64,000 nt of DNA from Agromyces mediolanus (GTDB taxonomy: Bacteria; Actinomycetota; Actinomycetes; Actinomycetales; Microbacteriaceae), in contig NZ_JAMBNX010000005.1 of the NCBI RefSeq assembly GCF_023715325.1, positions 186,001 to 250,000 on the forward strand, read 5' to 3'. The notes under the pieces are model-generated. The model saw only the letters and a program-made list of their open reading frames with translations, made no database searches and was not told where the DNA came from. Positions 50,711 to 59,089 of this stretch are shown here, in pieces. Made by a program: the position numbers and the translations under genes. Within the stretch, counting starts at the first letter, position 1, and each line of letters opens with the position of its first letter.

Positions 50711-50727
50711 CCTCGTGGTGCCTCGGG

Positions 50728-52104
50728 TCAGGCCGCCCAGACGGTCTTCAGGTTGCAGAACTCGCGAATACCCGCCGCGGCGAGTTCGCGGCCGAACCCG
50801 GAGCGCTTCACCCCGCCGAACGGGAGCTCCGGATGCGACACGGTCATCCCGTTGAAGAAGACGGCGCCCGCCTCGAGCTCGTCCAGGAGGCGCGCCTGCT
50901 CCGAGGCATCCGTCGTCCAGGCGGAGGAGCTGAGCCCGAACTCGCTCGCGTTGGCGACCCGGATGGCCTCGTCGAGGTCGGCGACCCGGTACACGGTGGC
51001 GACCGGACCGAAGGTCTCCTCCCGTGCGAGACGCATCTCCTCGGTGATGCCGCTCAGCACCGTCGCCGGGTAGTACCAGCCGTCACGCGTCGGCACTTCG
51101 CCGCCGAGGTGGAGGTCCGCACCGTGGGCGACGGCGTCGTCGACGAGGGCGGCGAGCTCGTCGCGGCCGGCACGGGTCGCGAGCGGGCCGAGCTCGGTGG
51201 ACTCCTCGGCCGGGTCGCCCAGTACGAGTGCGGCCATCGCCGCGGTGAACTCCGCCAGGAACGGCTCGTAGACCGCGTCATGCACGATGAAGCGCTTGCC
51301 GGCGATGCACGATTGCCCATTGTTCAGCGTTCGCGCCGTCACGGCCGAGGCGACCGCGGCCGTCAGCTCGGCGCTCGGCAGCACGATGAACGGATCGGAG
51401 CCGCCGAGCTCTAGCACCGCCTTCTTGATGCTCGCCGCCGCGGTCGCGGCCACGGCGCGGCCCGCCGGTTCGGAGCCCGTGAGGGTGACCGCGGCGATCC
51501 GCGGATCCTCGACGACGGCGGCGACCTCGCCGGAGCCGATGAGCAGGGTTGAGAACGCCCCCTCGGGGAATCCGCCGCGAGTGAACAGCTCGTCGAGGTA
51601 GAGCGCCGATTGGGGCACGTTCGATGCGTGCTTCAACAGGCCGGCGTTGCCGGCCATGAGGGCGGGGGCCGCGAAGCGGATGACCTGCCAGAGCGGGTAG
51701 TTCCACGGCATGACGGCGAGGACGACGCCGAGCGGGCGGTAGACGGTGCCGGCCCGGCTGGCACCGACGACGGACGGGTCGCCGAACGGCTCGTCCGCGA
51801 GGAAGTCCGCCGCGTGGTCGGCGTAGAAGCGCATCGCCCTGACGCACTTGGCGACTTCGGCTCGCGAGGCGGTGATGGGTTTGCCCATCTCGAGCGTGAT
51901 CAGGGCGGCGAGCTCGGTGGCGTCCTGCTCGAGCAGGTCCGCAGCCCGATGCATCCAGCCCGCCCGAGCGGCGAAGTCGGTGCGCGCGAGCGTGCGCTGC
52001 GCCGCGTGGGCGGTGGCGATGCGGCGCTCGATCTCGATGGGGTCGTGCGGGGTGAACTCCCGCTCGGTACGGCCGGAGGCCGGGTTGACGGTCGCGATCG
52101 ACAT
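50728..52104 (-). CDS. NAD(P)-dependent aldehyde dehydrogenase (succinate-semialdehyde-like)
   Basis: 458 aa. Catalytic Cys in NNGQSCIAGKRF (about 264), Glu in LELGGSDPF (about 231), oxyanion Asn in MPWNYPLWQVIRF (about 131). The length, about 20 aa shorter than typical ALDHs, matches the GabD-like short group that uses succinate semialdehyde. In the pathway it would oxidise an aldehyde to an acid. GGAG lies 5 nt before the ATG. A 9-bp GGATGGG-type tandem repeat follows its start (52132-52160). Confidence 0.9.
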   Translation of the reverse strand: MSIATVNPASGRTEREFTPHDPIEIERRIATAHAAQRTLARTDFAARAGWMHRAADLLEQDATELAALITLEMGKPITASRAEVAKCVRAMRFYADHAADFLADEPFGDPSVVGASRAGTVYRPLGVVLAVMPWNYPLWQVIRFAAPALMAGNAGLLKHASNVPQSALYLDELFTRGGFPEGAFSTLLIGSGEVAAVVEDPRIAAVTLTGSEPAGRAVAATAAASIKKAVLELGGSDPFIVLPSAELTAAVASAVTARTLNNGQSCIAGKRFIVHDAVYEPFLAEFTAAMAALVLGDPAEESTELGPLATRAGRDELAALVDDAVAHGADLHLGGEVPTRDGWYYPATVLSGITEEMRLAREETFGPVATVYRVADLDEAIRVANASEFGLSSSAWTTDASEQARLLDELEAGAVFFNGMTVSHPELPFGGVKRSGFGRELAAAGIREFCNLKTVWAA

Positions 52105-52162
52105 GATGCTCCTTCGCAGTCGGGCAGGTCGCGGATGGGGTGGATGGGCCGGATGGGGTGAT

Positions 52163-52819
52163 TCAGCGGGCCGCGGCGAAGACCTCGGGGTGCTTCGCCA
52201 GTTCGAGGCGGGTGCGGCGCACGTGGATGCCGAGTACCGCCCCGGCCTCGTCGGCGTCGCCGCGGCGGAGCGACTCGACGAGGAGCCGGTGCTCGAGATG
52301 GATCCCGCGGTCGGCGCTCGGGTCCGAGAGGCGGAGGAACGCCCGCCGGTAGTGCTGCGTGCGGTTCCAGAGCTGCTCGACCGTGCTGCCGAGCACGCTG
52401 GTACGAGCCGCCCCGTAGCTCAGCGCGTGGAAGCGGCGATCGTCGCGGAGGAACTGCTCGACCTCCTGCTCCGAGGCCATGCGGGTGGCGAGCTCGTCGA
52501 GCTCGTCGAGCACTTCGGCGCCGAGCAGCGGCACGTTGTAACGGAGCAGGAGCGGCTCGATCTGCTCGCGCATGCGGTAGAGCTCGTCGCACTCCTCCTG
52601 ACTCAGTCGAGAGACCCAGGCGCCGGTGTTCGCGACGAGGGTCACGAGTCCCTCCGCCTCCAGCATGCGGAGCGCCTCCCGCACCGGAACCCGGCTCGCG
52701 CCGTGGTGCTCCGCGAGTTGCTCCTGCCGGACGCGGTCGCCGGGCTCGTACTCACCGTGAAGGATGGCGTCGCGGAGGTCGGCCGCGATCCGGGCGGCGG
52801 CCCCGCCGTGCCCGCTCAT
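52163..52819 (-). CDS. GntR-family regulator (FCD domain), second
   Basis: 218 aa. wHTH residues about 8-70 (LRDAILHGEYEPGDRVRQEQLAEHHGASRVPVREALRMLEAEGLV) and an FCD domain with the metal-site histidines (ALSYG and HLEHRLLVE). It follows the VOC gene with an ATGA overlap. Many FCD-type regulators recognise TTGTATACAA-like dyads, and TGTATACA lies at 53377-53384 in front of this operon, so it may autoregulate. Confidence 0.87.
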   Translation of the reverse strand: MSGHGGAAARIAADLRDAILHGEYEPGDRVRQEQLAEHHGASRVPVREALRMLEAEGLVTLVANTGAWVSRLSQEECDELYRMREQIEPLLLRYNVPLLGAEVLDELDELATRMASEQEVEQFLRDDRRFHALSYGAARTSVLGSTVEQLWNRTQHYRRAFLRLSDPSADRGIHLEHRLLVESLRRGDADEAGAVLGIHVRRTRLELAKHPEVFAAAR

Positions 52820-53367
52820 TCGGCGGGCCGATCCGGCTGCCAGAGGCGCACCGGCGCGCCCTGCTCGTACGCCTTGCCGTTCGGGAAGCTCACGAGTTCG
52901 AGCTGCATGCCCCAGGGCGAGAGGAAGTACTGCCAGCGCTGGCCGGCGCTCGGCCCGGTGCTCGCCCACGGTTCGTCGCCCTGGAGTCGAACGCCCTGGC
53001 TGCGCAGGTACTCGCTGGCGGCGTCGATGTCGTCGACGTAGAAGGCGAGGTGGTGGCCGCCGAGGTCGCTGTTCCGCGGCAGCGGCGCCTGCCCGTCGGC
53101 CGGCTCCCATTGGAAGATCTCGAAGTTGGGGCCGTGCCCGCAGCGGAAGAAGCGGAGCTCGCGCATGATCGACCGGGGGTGCACGCCGATGCGTTCCTGC
53201 ATCCAGTCGTCGTGCTCGTGGATGAACGGGCCGAGACGGTATACGAGTTCGCACCCGATCACCTCGACGAAGAAGCGCTCCGCCTCGTCGAGGTCGGGCA
53301 CCGTGAATCCGATGTGTTCGGTGCCGCGCATACCGGGGATGCCGCGACCGCTGCTGGGGGACGTCAT
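52816..53367 (-). CDS. VOC-family protein (glyoxalase/dioxygenase superfamily)
   Basis: 183 aa. Two beta-alpha-beta-beta-beta modules: GTEHIGFTVPDLDEAERFFVEVIGCELVYRLG and GGHHLAFYVDDIDAASEYLRSQGV. Metal ligands probably His18, Glu in NFEIFQW, His in GGHHLAF and Glu in MQLELVS. The superfamily includes glyoxalases, epimerases and ring-cleaving dioxygenases; no substrate can be named. On the minus strand TACAAT (53376-53381) is its -10 candidate. Divergent from the E1 gene. Confidence 0.83.
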   Translation of the reverse strand: MTSPSSGRGIPGMRGTEHIGFTVPDLDEAERFFVEVIGCELVYRLGPFIHEHDDWMQERIGVHPRSIMRELRFFRCGHGPNFEIFQWEPADGQAPLPRNSDLGGHHLAFYVDDIDAASEYLRSQGVRLQGDEPWASTGPSAGQRWQYFLSPWGMQLELVSFPNGKAYEQGAPVRLWQPDRPAE

Positions 53368-53376
53368 GCCTTAGAT

Positions 53377-53403
53377 TGTATACATAGAGTGGTGGCATAG
53401 CCA
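53377..53403. promoter_or_regulatory. Two operators between the VOC and E1 operons
   Basis: TGTATACA (53377-53384), a perfect GntR/FCD-type dyad, and TGGCATAGCCA (53393-53403), the shared dyad of the island. Both divergent operons could answer to both regulators. A CATAAT -10 candidate for the E1 gene lies at 53413-53418. Confidence 0.65.
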
Positions 53404-53509
53404 GTTTCAGGGCATAATTGCCGCGTAAATGCGAGTGATTGAATTCAATCTGCCCGCAGAAGCCCCCACTGCCGATCGCGCAGCGCTGCGCCGGAGAGGA
53501 CGAACGACA

Positions 53510-55696
53510 ATGCCGAGACGGACCCGCTTGGACCCCGCGACCCCGTGGATCGAGCTCCGCAGCACCACCGCGGACTGGAAGGCCGCCGACCCGGCGCTGC
53601 TCGCCACCATGCTCGGGCAGCTGCACCTGATCCGCGCCTTCGAGGAAACAGTGCTCGAGCTCGCGGGCGAGTCGCTCGTGCACGGCCCGGCGCACTCGAG
53701 CATCGGTCAGGAGGGCGGCGCGGTCGGGTCGATCGTCTCGCTCCGTTCGAGCGACGGCGTCAACGGTTCGCACCGCGGCCACCACCAGTTCCTCGCGAAG
53801 GTCATCGGGCATGTCTCGGGCGGCCGTCTTCGCCTGGACGAACTCGTCACCCCCGAGATCGGCGAGGTGCTCCACCGCACGCTCGCCGAGATCCTCGGCC
53901 TCGAGAACGGCTACCTGCAGGGCCGGGGCGGCTCGCTGCATCTCCAGCTCCTCGAGGCCGGCGCGCTCGGCACGAACGCGATCGTCGGCGGGGGCGTGCC
54001 CTTCGCTGCGGGCAACGCCCTCGCCCAGCGTCGAGCCGGCGACGGCGACCTCACCATGAGCTACTTCGGCGACGGCGCAGCGAACATCGGCTCGGTGCTC
54101 GAAACGATGAACCTCGCCGCGGTATGGCGGTTGCCGCTCGGCTTCTTCATCGAGAACAACCTGTACGCCGTGTCGACCCACGTGCGGGAGTCCTCGGCCG
54201 ACGAGCGCCTCTCGGTGCGCGGCCAGGGCTTCAGCATTCCCGGGTGGCGTGTGGACGGCATGGACCCGCTCGCCGTCCACCTGGCCACGCTCGAAGCAGC
54301 CGAACGTCTGCGCTCGGGGGAAGGGCCCGTCGTCATCGAGGCCGAGGTGTACCGGTTCTTCCACCAGAACGGGCCGTACCCCGGAAGCGCCTTCGGCTAC
54401 CGCAGCAAGGAGGAGGAAGCCGAGTGGCGCGCGCGGGATCCGCTGCTGCGGGTCGCCGACGAGATGGCCCGGCTGGGGCTGCTGAGTCCCGCCGAAGCCG
54501 AGCGGGTCCGCCACCAGGCGGTCGCGGCGATGGCCGAGGTCACCGCGAAGCTGCTCGAGCCGGTGCCGGGCGAATCGGGCAAGCGGCGGATCCGGGAGGA
54601 GCTGTGGCCCGACCCCGCGACCGTGAACGACGGCGTCCGCGGTGATGCCTCCGAACTCGCGGGACTGCCGGCCGCCGACCCCCGGGAGCATCGCGGCGCA
54701 TGGCGCGACACGAAGTTCATCGACGCGGTGGCGGCCGTGATGGACCGCCGGATGGAACTCGATCCCGGCATCCTGATCCTCGGCGAGGACGTGCACCGCC
54801 TGAACGGCGGGACGAACGGGGCGACCAAGGGGCTCGTGCGGAAGTACGGCGACCGCATCCTCGGCACCCCGATCAGCGAGAACGCCTTCGTCGGCATCGG
54901 CGGCGGCCTCGCGCTCGACGGGCGGTTCCGCCCCGTCGTGGAGTTCATGTACCCGGACTTCCTCTGGGTCGCGGCCGACCAGGTGTTCAACCAGATCGGC
55001 AAGGCGCGGCACATGTTCGGAGGTCGCAACGACGTGCCGCTCGTGCTGCGCACGAAGGTCGCGATGGGCACCGGCTACGGGTCCCAGCACCTCATGGATC
55101 CCGCGGGCATCTTCGCGACGAGCCCGGGGTGGCGGATCGTCGCGCCGTCCGACGCCGCCGACTACGTCGGGTTGATGAACGCGGCGCTCGCGCTGAACGA
55201 CCCCGTGCTCGTCATCGAGCACGTCGACCTCTACGGCGCCGCCGGCCGCCTACCGGAGGGCGAGCTCGACTACGTCATCCCACCTGGCCGAGCGGCGGTG
55301 CGCAGAGCGGGCGAGGCGGTCACGGTGCTGAGCTACCTCTCGATGGTGGGCGTCGCGGCGCGCGCGATCGAGGAGTCGGGCGTGGATGCCGAGCTGATCG
55401 ATCTGCGTTGGCTCGACCGCGCCTCCCTCGACTGGGAGACGATCGAGCGCAGCGTGCGCAAGACCAACGCCGTCGCGATCGTCGAGCAGGGCGCGAGGGG
55501 CACCTCGTACGGCGGCTGGCTCGCCGACGAGCTGCAGCGCCGGGTGTTCGACTGGCTCGACCATCCGGTCGAGCGCGTCACCGGGCAGGAGGCCTCGCCG
55601 ATCATCTCGCGACCCGTCGAGCGGGCCGCGATCGCCCAGCAGGAGGACATCGTCGAGCTGCTGCAGCGGATCGACCGAGCGAAGGGAGCGCGCTGA
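53510..55696 (+). CDS. Fused E1 alpha-beta of a 2-oxoacid or acyloin dehydrogenase complex
   Basis: 728 aa. The alpha part (about 1-390) has the ThDP motif GDGAANIGSVLETMNLAAVWRLPLGFFIENN (188-218), SHRGHHQFLAK and QGRGGSLHL; the beta part (about 400-728) has GEDVHRLNGGTNGATKGLVRKYG and HVDLYG. Fusion of both subunits is found in some acetoin/branched-chain-type enzymes. It cleaves a 2-oxoacid or a 1,2-diketone/acyloin. ATG 53510 follows GGAGAGGA; an earlier ATG at 53429 is less likely. No E3 gene is nearby. Confidence 0.87.
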   Translation: MPRRTRLDPATPWIELRSTTADWKAADPALLATMLGQLHLIRAFEETVLELAGESLVHGPAHSSIGQEGGAVGSIVSLRSSDGVNGSHRGHHQFLAKVIGHVSGGRLRLDELVTPEIGEVLHRTLAEILGLENGYLQGRGGSLHLQLLEAGALGTNAIVGGGVPFAAGNALAQRRAGDGDLTMSYFGDGAANIGSVLETMNLAAVWRLPLGFFIENNLYAVSTHVRESSADERLSVRGQGFSIPGWRVDGMDPLAVHLATLEAAERLRSGEGPVVIEAEVYRFFHQNGPYPGSAFGYRSKEEEAEWRARDPLLRVADEMARLGLLSPAEAERVRHQAVAAMAEVTAKLLEPVPGESGKRRIREELWPDPATVNDGVRGDASELAGLPAADPREHRGAWRDTKFIDAVAAVMDRRMELDPGILILGEDVHRLNGGTNGATKGLVRKYGDRILGTPISENAFVGIGGGLALDGRFRPVVEFMYPDFLWVAADQVFNQIGKARHMFGGRNDVPLVLRTKVAMGTGYGSQHLMDPAGIFATSPGWRIVAPSDAADYVGLMNAALALNDPVLVIEHVDLYGAAGRLPEGELDYVIPPGRAAVRRAGEAVTVLSYLSMVGVAARAIEESGVDAELIDLRWLDRASLDWETIERSVRKTNAVAIVEQGARGTSYGGWLADELQRRVFDWLDHPVERVTGQEASPIISRPVERAAIAQQEDIVELLQRIDRAKGAR

Positions 55697-57003
55697 TGGC
55701 CGCGATCATCCGGATGCCGGAGGTGCTCGCCGGCGCCACCGAAGAAGCGATCCAGCAGTGGCTCGTGCATGAGGGGGACCCCGTCGACGTGGGGACCCCG
55801 CTCGCGGAGATCGAGACGGAGAAGGCCGTCGTGGAGTTCACGGCCGAGTCGACGGGGACCGTCGCCCGCCGTCTGGTGGCCGACGGTGACTCCGTCCCCG
55901 TCGGGTCACCCATCATCGCGCTGCTCGAGTCGGGGGACGACCCGGCCGAGCTGGCCGAGCTCCTCGCCGCGGCGGGGGTCCCGCTCCAAGCGCCCGCCTC
56001 GCGGGCGGACGCGCCGGAACCCGACAGCCTCCCGGCCGCCCGCGCGACCCCGTCGACCACGGCGCCGCGCGCCGACGGGCACCGGCGGTTCGCGAGTCCG
56101 ATCGTGCGGCGACTCGCTGCCGAGCGAGGGCTCTCGCTCGACGGCGTCGTCGGCAGCGGGCCGGACGGCCGGATCGTCCGCCGCGACCTCGAGTTCACCG
56201 TGCACGATCCGGCCGGGAGCGCGGCGACGGTCGCGGCAGCGGCCGTGGCGCGGGCGGTGCCGACGAAGCCCGCGGTCGAGGCGCCGACGACCGGCGCTCG
56301 ACGAAGCAGCGACCCCGGCGGAGGCGCCGTCACGGACACGCCGGCGAGCGCGATGCGGCGCACCATCGCGCGCCGACTGGCCGAGAGCAAGTCCACGATC
56401 CCGCACTTCTACATGACCCGCCACCTCGAGGTCGATGAGCTCCTCGCGCTCCGCGAGCGGATCAACGCGCTCGGCGGACCACGGGTCTCCGTGAACGACT
56501 TCATCGTGAAGGCGGTCGCGCTGGCGCACCGAGCGGTCCCGGATGCGGCGGCGATCTGGCACGACGAGGGGCTCAGGCGGTACGGCGACATCGATGTCGC
56601 CGTCGCGGTCGCCGTCGAGGGCGGACTCGTGACGCCGGTGCTGCGCGGCGTGGACCGTCTGTCGATCGGCGCGCTCGCCGCATCGAGTGCGGAGCTTGCG
56701 GACCGCGCACGCGCCGGTGCGCTCACGGCCGCCGATCTCACGGGCGGGACGATCGCGGTGTCGAATCTCGGCATGTACGGCGTCGACGAGTTCGCGGCGA
56801 TCATCAACCCACCGCAATCCGCGATCCTCGCGGTGGGCCGGGCTTCGGCGCGCCCGATCGCACGGGACGGCGCGCTGGCGGTGGCCACGATGATGAGCGT
56901 CACCCTGTCGGGCGACCATCGGGTGATGGACGGGGCGGCCGCCGCGAAGTGGCTCGCCGCGCTCGCGGATCTCGTCGAGCACCCGCTCGGGATCGTCGTG
57001 TGA
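55696..57003 (+). CDS. Dihydrolipoamide acyltransferase (E2) of the same complex
   Basis: 435 aa. N-terminal lipoyl domain with the lipoyl-lysine in IETEKAVVEF (Lys43), E1/E3-binding domain FASPIVRRLAAERGLSLDGVVGSGPDGRIVRRDL (about 135-170), and catalytic domain with the HxxxD stretch LSGDHRVMDGAAA (about 404-416). Stop/start TGATG overlap with E1. E3 (lipoamide dehydrogenase) must come from elsewhere. Nothing clear lies in the 46 bp before convergent cinA. Confidence 0.92.
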   Translation: MAAIIRMPEVLAGATEEAIQQWLVHEGDPVDVGTPLAEIETEKAVVEFTAESTGTVARRLVADGDSVPVGSPIIALLESGDDPAELAELLAAAGVPLQAPASRADAPEPDSLPAARATPSTTAPRADGHRRFASPIVRRLAAERGLSLDGVVGSGPDGRIVRRDLEFTVHDPAGSAATVAAAAVARAVPTKPAVEAPTTGARRSSDPGGGAVTDTPASAMRRTIARRLAESKSTIPHFYMTRHLEVDELLALRERINALGGPRVSVNDFIVKAVALAHRAVPDAAAIWHDEGLRRYGDIDVAVAVAVEGGLVTPVLRGVDRLSIGALAASSAELADRARAGALTAADLTGGTIAVSNLGMYGVDEFAAIINPPQSAILAVGRASARPIARDGALAVATMMSVTLSGDHRVMDGAAAAKWLAALADLVEHPLGIVV

Positions 57004-57049
57004 CGTGCCACCCCCGCTGGACGCCCCGCCCGCCGCCGCGCGGTCGTGC

Positions 57050-57526
57050 TCAGTTCGGCGGGGTTCGGCTGAGGTAGCGGAGCAGGATCTCGAGCGACTC
57101 ACGGACCGTCGCCCGGACGACCTCGTCCGGGCCGCCGTCGAACTGCCGCTTCTGCACCTCGAAGCCGCCCTCGGACGCCACGGCGATGAACACGGTGCCC
57201 GCGGGGTGTCCCTCCTCGGGTCCGGGGCCGCCGACGCCCGTCACCGCAACGCCGCAGTCGCTCTCGAGCCGTTTGCGCACGCCGTCGGCCATCTGCTTGG
57301 CGGTGTGCGCGGAGACGACCGGCCCGGGGTCGACCGCGAGCAGCTCGTGCTTGACCGAGGGCTGGTAGGCGACGATGGCGCCCGCGAACCACGACGCGGC
57401 GTCGGGCGCCTTGCCGAGCGCGACGGAGATCGCCCCACTCGTGAGCGACTCCGCCGCCCCGACTCGACGACCGCTGCGGACGGCGTGCGCCGCGATCTCT
57501 CGGGCCAGCGAATCGATGTCGGTCAT
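57050..57526 (-). CDS. CinA-family nicotinamide-nucleotide amidohydrolase
   Basis: 158 aa, the length of the stand-alone CinA C-terminal domain. Signatures: VGAAESLTSGAISVALGKAPDAASWFAGAIVAY, GVAVTGVGGPGPEEGHPAGTVFIAV. Deamidates NMN in pyridine-nucleotide salvage. Start at ATG 57526. The ferritin-like gene is upstream on the same strand, 17 nt away. Confidence 0.9.
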   Translation of the reverse strand: MTDIDSLAREIAAHAVRSGRRVGAAESLTSGAISVALGKAPDAASWFAGAIVAYQPSVKHELLAVDPGPVVSAHTAKQMADGVRKRLESDCGVAVTGVGGPGPEEGHPAGTVFIAVASEGGFEVQKRQFDGGPDEVVRATVRESLEILLRYLSRTPPN

Positions 57527-57543
57527 CCGGGCTCCCGACGGCG

Positions 57544-58026
57544 CTAGCCGACGATCTTCTCGAGCGTCTTCCGGAGCTCCTCGCTCGTGTGCGTCTCCTG
57601 GTCGAGATTGGCGGTGAGCAGGCGGACGACGTCGGGCAGGCCCATCGCCTGAGCGGGGAGGATGAGCGCCTGGTAGGCGGAGATCTCGTAGTGCTCGTTG
57701 CCGAGTGCGCAGGAGACGGCGATCTGATCCCGCAGCTTGGGCGCGCCTCGCTCGAGCAGGGAGGCGGCCTGCTTGGAGATGCCCTTCGTGCTCGGCGAGG
57801 GCGCGGTCGACTTGCGGTAGTCGAGTTCTGCGAAGATCGCGTCGAGGTTGGCGATCTGCTCGCGGGTCTCGTCGGCGTGGTGGCGGAAGAGCTTCTTCAC
57901 CTCGGCGCTCTTCGCAGCGCCGGCGAGGTCGCCGAGCGCGGCGAGCGAGTCGTTCTCCATCGTGAGCGCGGTGCGGAGCTGGAAGCGGAACAGTTCGGTG
58001 GGGGTGTCGAGTGTCTGCTGGACCAT
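57544..58026 (-). CDS. Ferritin-like DUF892 (YciE/YciF-type) protein
   Basis: 160 aa, all-helical. FRFQLRTALTMENDSLAALGDL, HHADETREQIANLDAIFAELDYR and NEHYEISAYQALILPAQAMG give the four-helix ferritin-like pattern with Glu and His metal-site residues. Linked in the family to stress response; the role is not established. I start at ATG 58026 because AAGGAGG precedes it by 5 nt, although an ATG seven codons earlier exists. Confidence 0.83.
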   Translation of the reverse strand: MVQQTLDTPTELFRFQLRTALTMENDSLAALGDLAGAAKSAEVKKLFRHHADETREQIANLDAIFAELDYRKSTAPSPSTKGISKQAASLLERGAPKLRDQIAVSCALGNEHYEISAYQALILPAQAMGLPDVVRLLTANLDQETHTSEELRKTLEKIVG

Positions 58027-58140
58027 GGCGTCCTCCTTCGTGGCCACCGAATCTCGATGACCACTCCGATGCTCGCGTCGTCCCCCGGCCGGGGGGAAGG
58101 GCTTGCGCTGCGGGCGCGGCTGCCGTATGGCGCGGGCGGC

Positions 58141-58638
58141 TCAGGGCAGTTGCTGCTCGTAGTACTCGCGCTGAGCGGGGAAGTACTCCTCGAAGGCAGG
58201 CAGCGGCTGATCGTGCATCGAGGCGCTGAGTTGGTCGAGGTACCACTCCCACCCCGGCCCGACGCCGGCGGCTTCGTCGGCTGAGATCGCCCGGTGCACG
58301 AAGCGGAGCTCGCAGCGTTCGCCGGCCGGTGTGAGCTCGACCTCCACCTCCCAGGGGGCACCGGCGGTGAGGAGCACCAGGTGCAGCAGCCGGGGGCGCT
58401 CACAGGCGACGATCCGCACCTCGCTCCAGGGGGCGTCCGCTTCGAATCCGAGCTGCAGTCGCACGGTCTTACCGGGAGCGGCATCGCCCTCCCAGCGGCC
58501 CATCCAGCGCGCGGTCCGCTCCGGTGCGGTGATGCTGGCCCAGGCGTCGTCGATGGAGCCGGGCAGCGTACGGGTGACGACCAGGTCGAGGCCGGTGTCG
58601 GTGGCCAGGATGCGTCCGGTCGGGGTCGGGGTGCTCAT
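58141..58638 (-). CDS. SRPBCC/AHSA1-type protein
   Basis: 165 aa, lipid-binding-like fold: LDLVVTRTLPGSIDDAWASITAPERTARWMGRWEG, then EVRIVACERPRLLHLVL and GWEWYLDQLSASM. Function unknown; in bacteria these are usually next to an ArsR gene, as here. Start ATG 58638 overlaps the end of arsR (ATGA), so it is translationally coupled. Confidence 0.87.
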   Translation of the reverse strand: MSTPTPTGRILATDTGLDLVVTRTLPGSIDDAWASITAPERTARWMGRWEGDAAPGKTVRLQLGFEADAPWSEVRIVACERPRLLHLVLLTAGAPWEVEVELTPAGERCELRFVHRAISADEAAGVGPGWEWYLDQLSASMHDQPLPAFEEYFPAQREYYEQQLP

Positions 58639-59030
58639 GCGCTCTGCTTCCTCTGTCGTTCCGGTTCGTGTCCGGAGCCCGGCGTGTGCCCGGCGTGGGC
58701 GCCGGCAGCGGCGTCGCGCCGCTCGCGGCGGGTCCGCGCGACCTCCGTGGCGAGGGCGTCGAGTCCGTGCGCGAAGGGCGGGGCGACGAGGCGGTCGACG
58801 TACTCGGCGAGCTCCAAGAACGGCGCCGTGCGCAGCTCGTAGACGCGCTGTCGGCCGCTCGTCGTGACCTCGACCGCTCCGCACTCGACCAGGACCCGCA
58901 GGTGCCTGCTGATGGCGGGGCGGCTGATCGTGAAGTGCGCGGCGATATTGCCGGCGGGCAGCGGGGAACGCTGCAGCAGCTCGAGAATCGCTCGCCGCAC
59001 CGGGTCTCCCAGCGCCCGTGCACCGTCCAT
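58635..59030 (-). CDS. ArsR-family regulator
   Basis: 131 aa. wHTH at about 5-80: ALGDPVRRAILELLQRSPLPAGNIAAHFTISRPAISRHLRVL. No metal-binding cysteines typical of ArsR/SmtB (only VECGA), so the signal is probably not a metal. The tail (GHTPGSGHEPERQRKQSA) is disordered. The ATG at 59030 follows a TACGCT -10 box 6 nt upstream. It probably represses itself and the SRPBCC gene. Confidence 0.86.
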   Translation of the reverse strand: MDGARALGDPVRRAILELLQRSPLPAGNIAAHFTISRPAISRHLRVLVECGAVEVTTSGRQRVYELRTAPFLELAEYVDRLVAPPFAHGLDALATEVARTRRERRDAAAGAHAGHTPGSGHEPERQRKQSA

Positions 59031-59038
59031 GCGCAAAG

Positions 59039-59056
59039 CGTAACGGTTTGGTTACG
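59039..59056. promoter_or_regulatory. Inverted-repeat operator of arsR
   Basis: CGTAAC (59039-59044) and GTTACG (59051-59056), 6-bp spacer, overlapping the -10 box (59037-59042). Confidence 0.6.
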
Positions 59057-59089
59057 CGTTGTCGAGCGAGAATGGCGATCCCGCCAGCC

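Noticed and set aside
53429..53509. Upstream ATG at 53429 as the E1 start
   Set aside because: The 27 extra residues are unlike the family and precede the GGAGAGGA sequence that fits ATG 53510.
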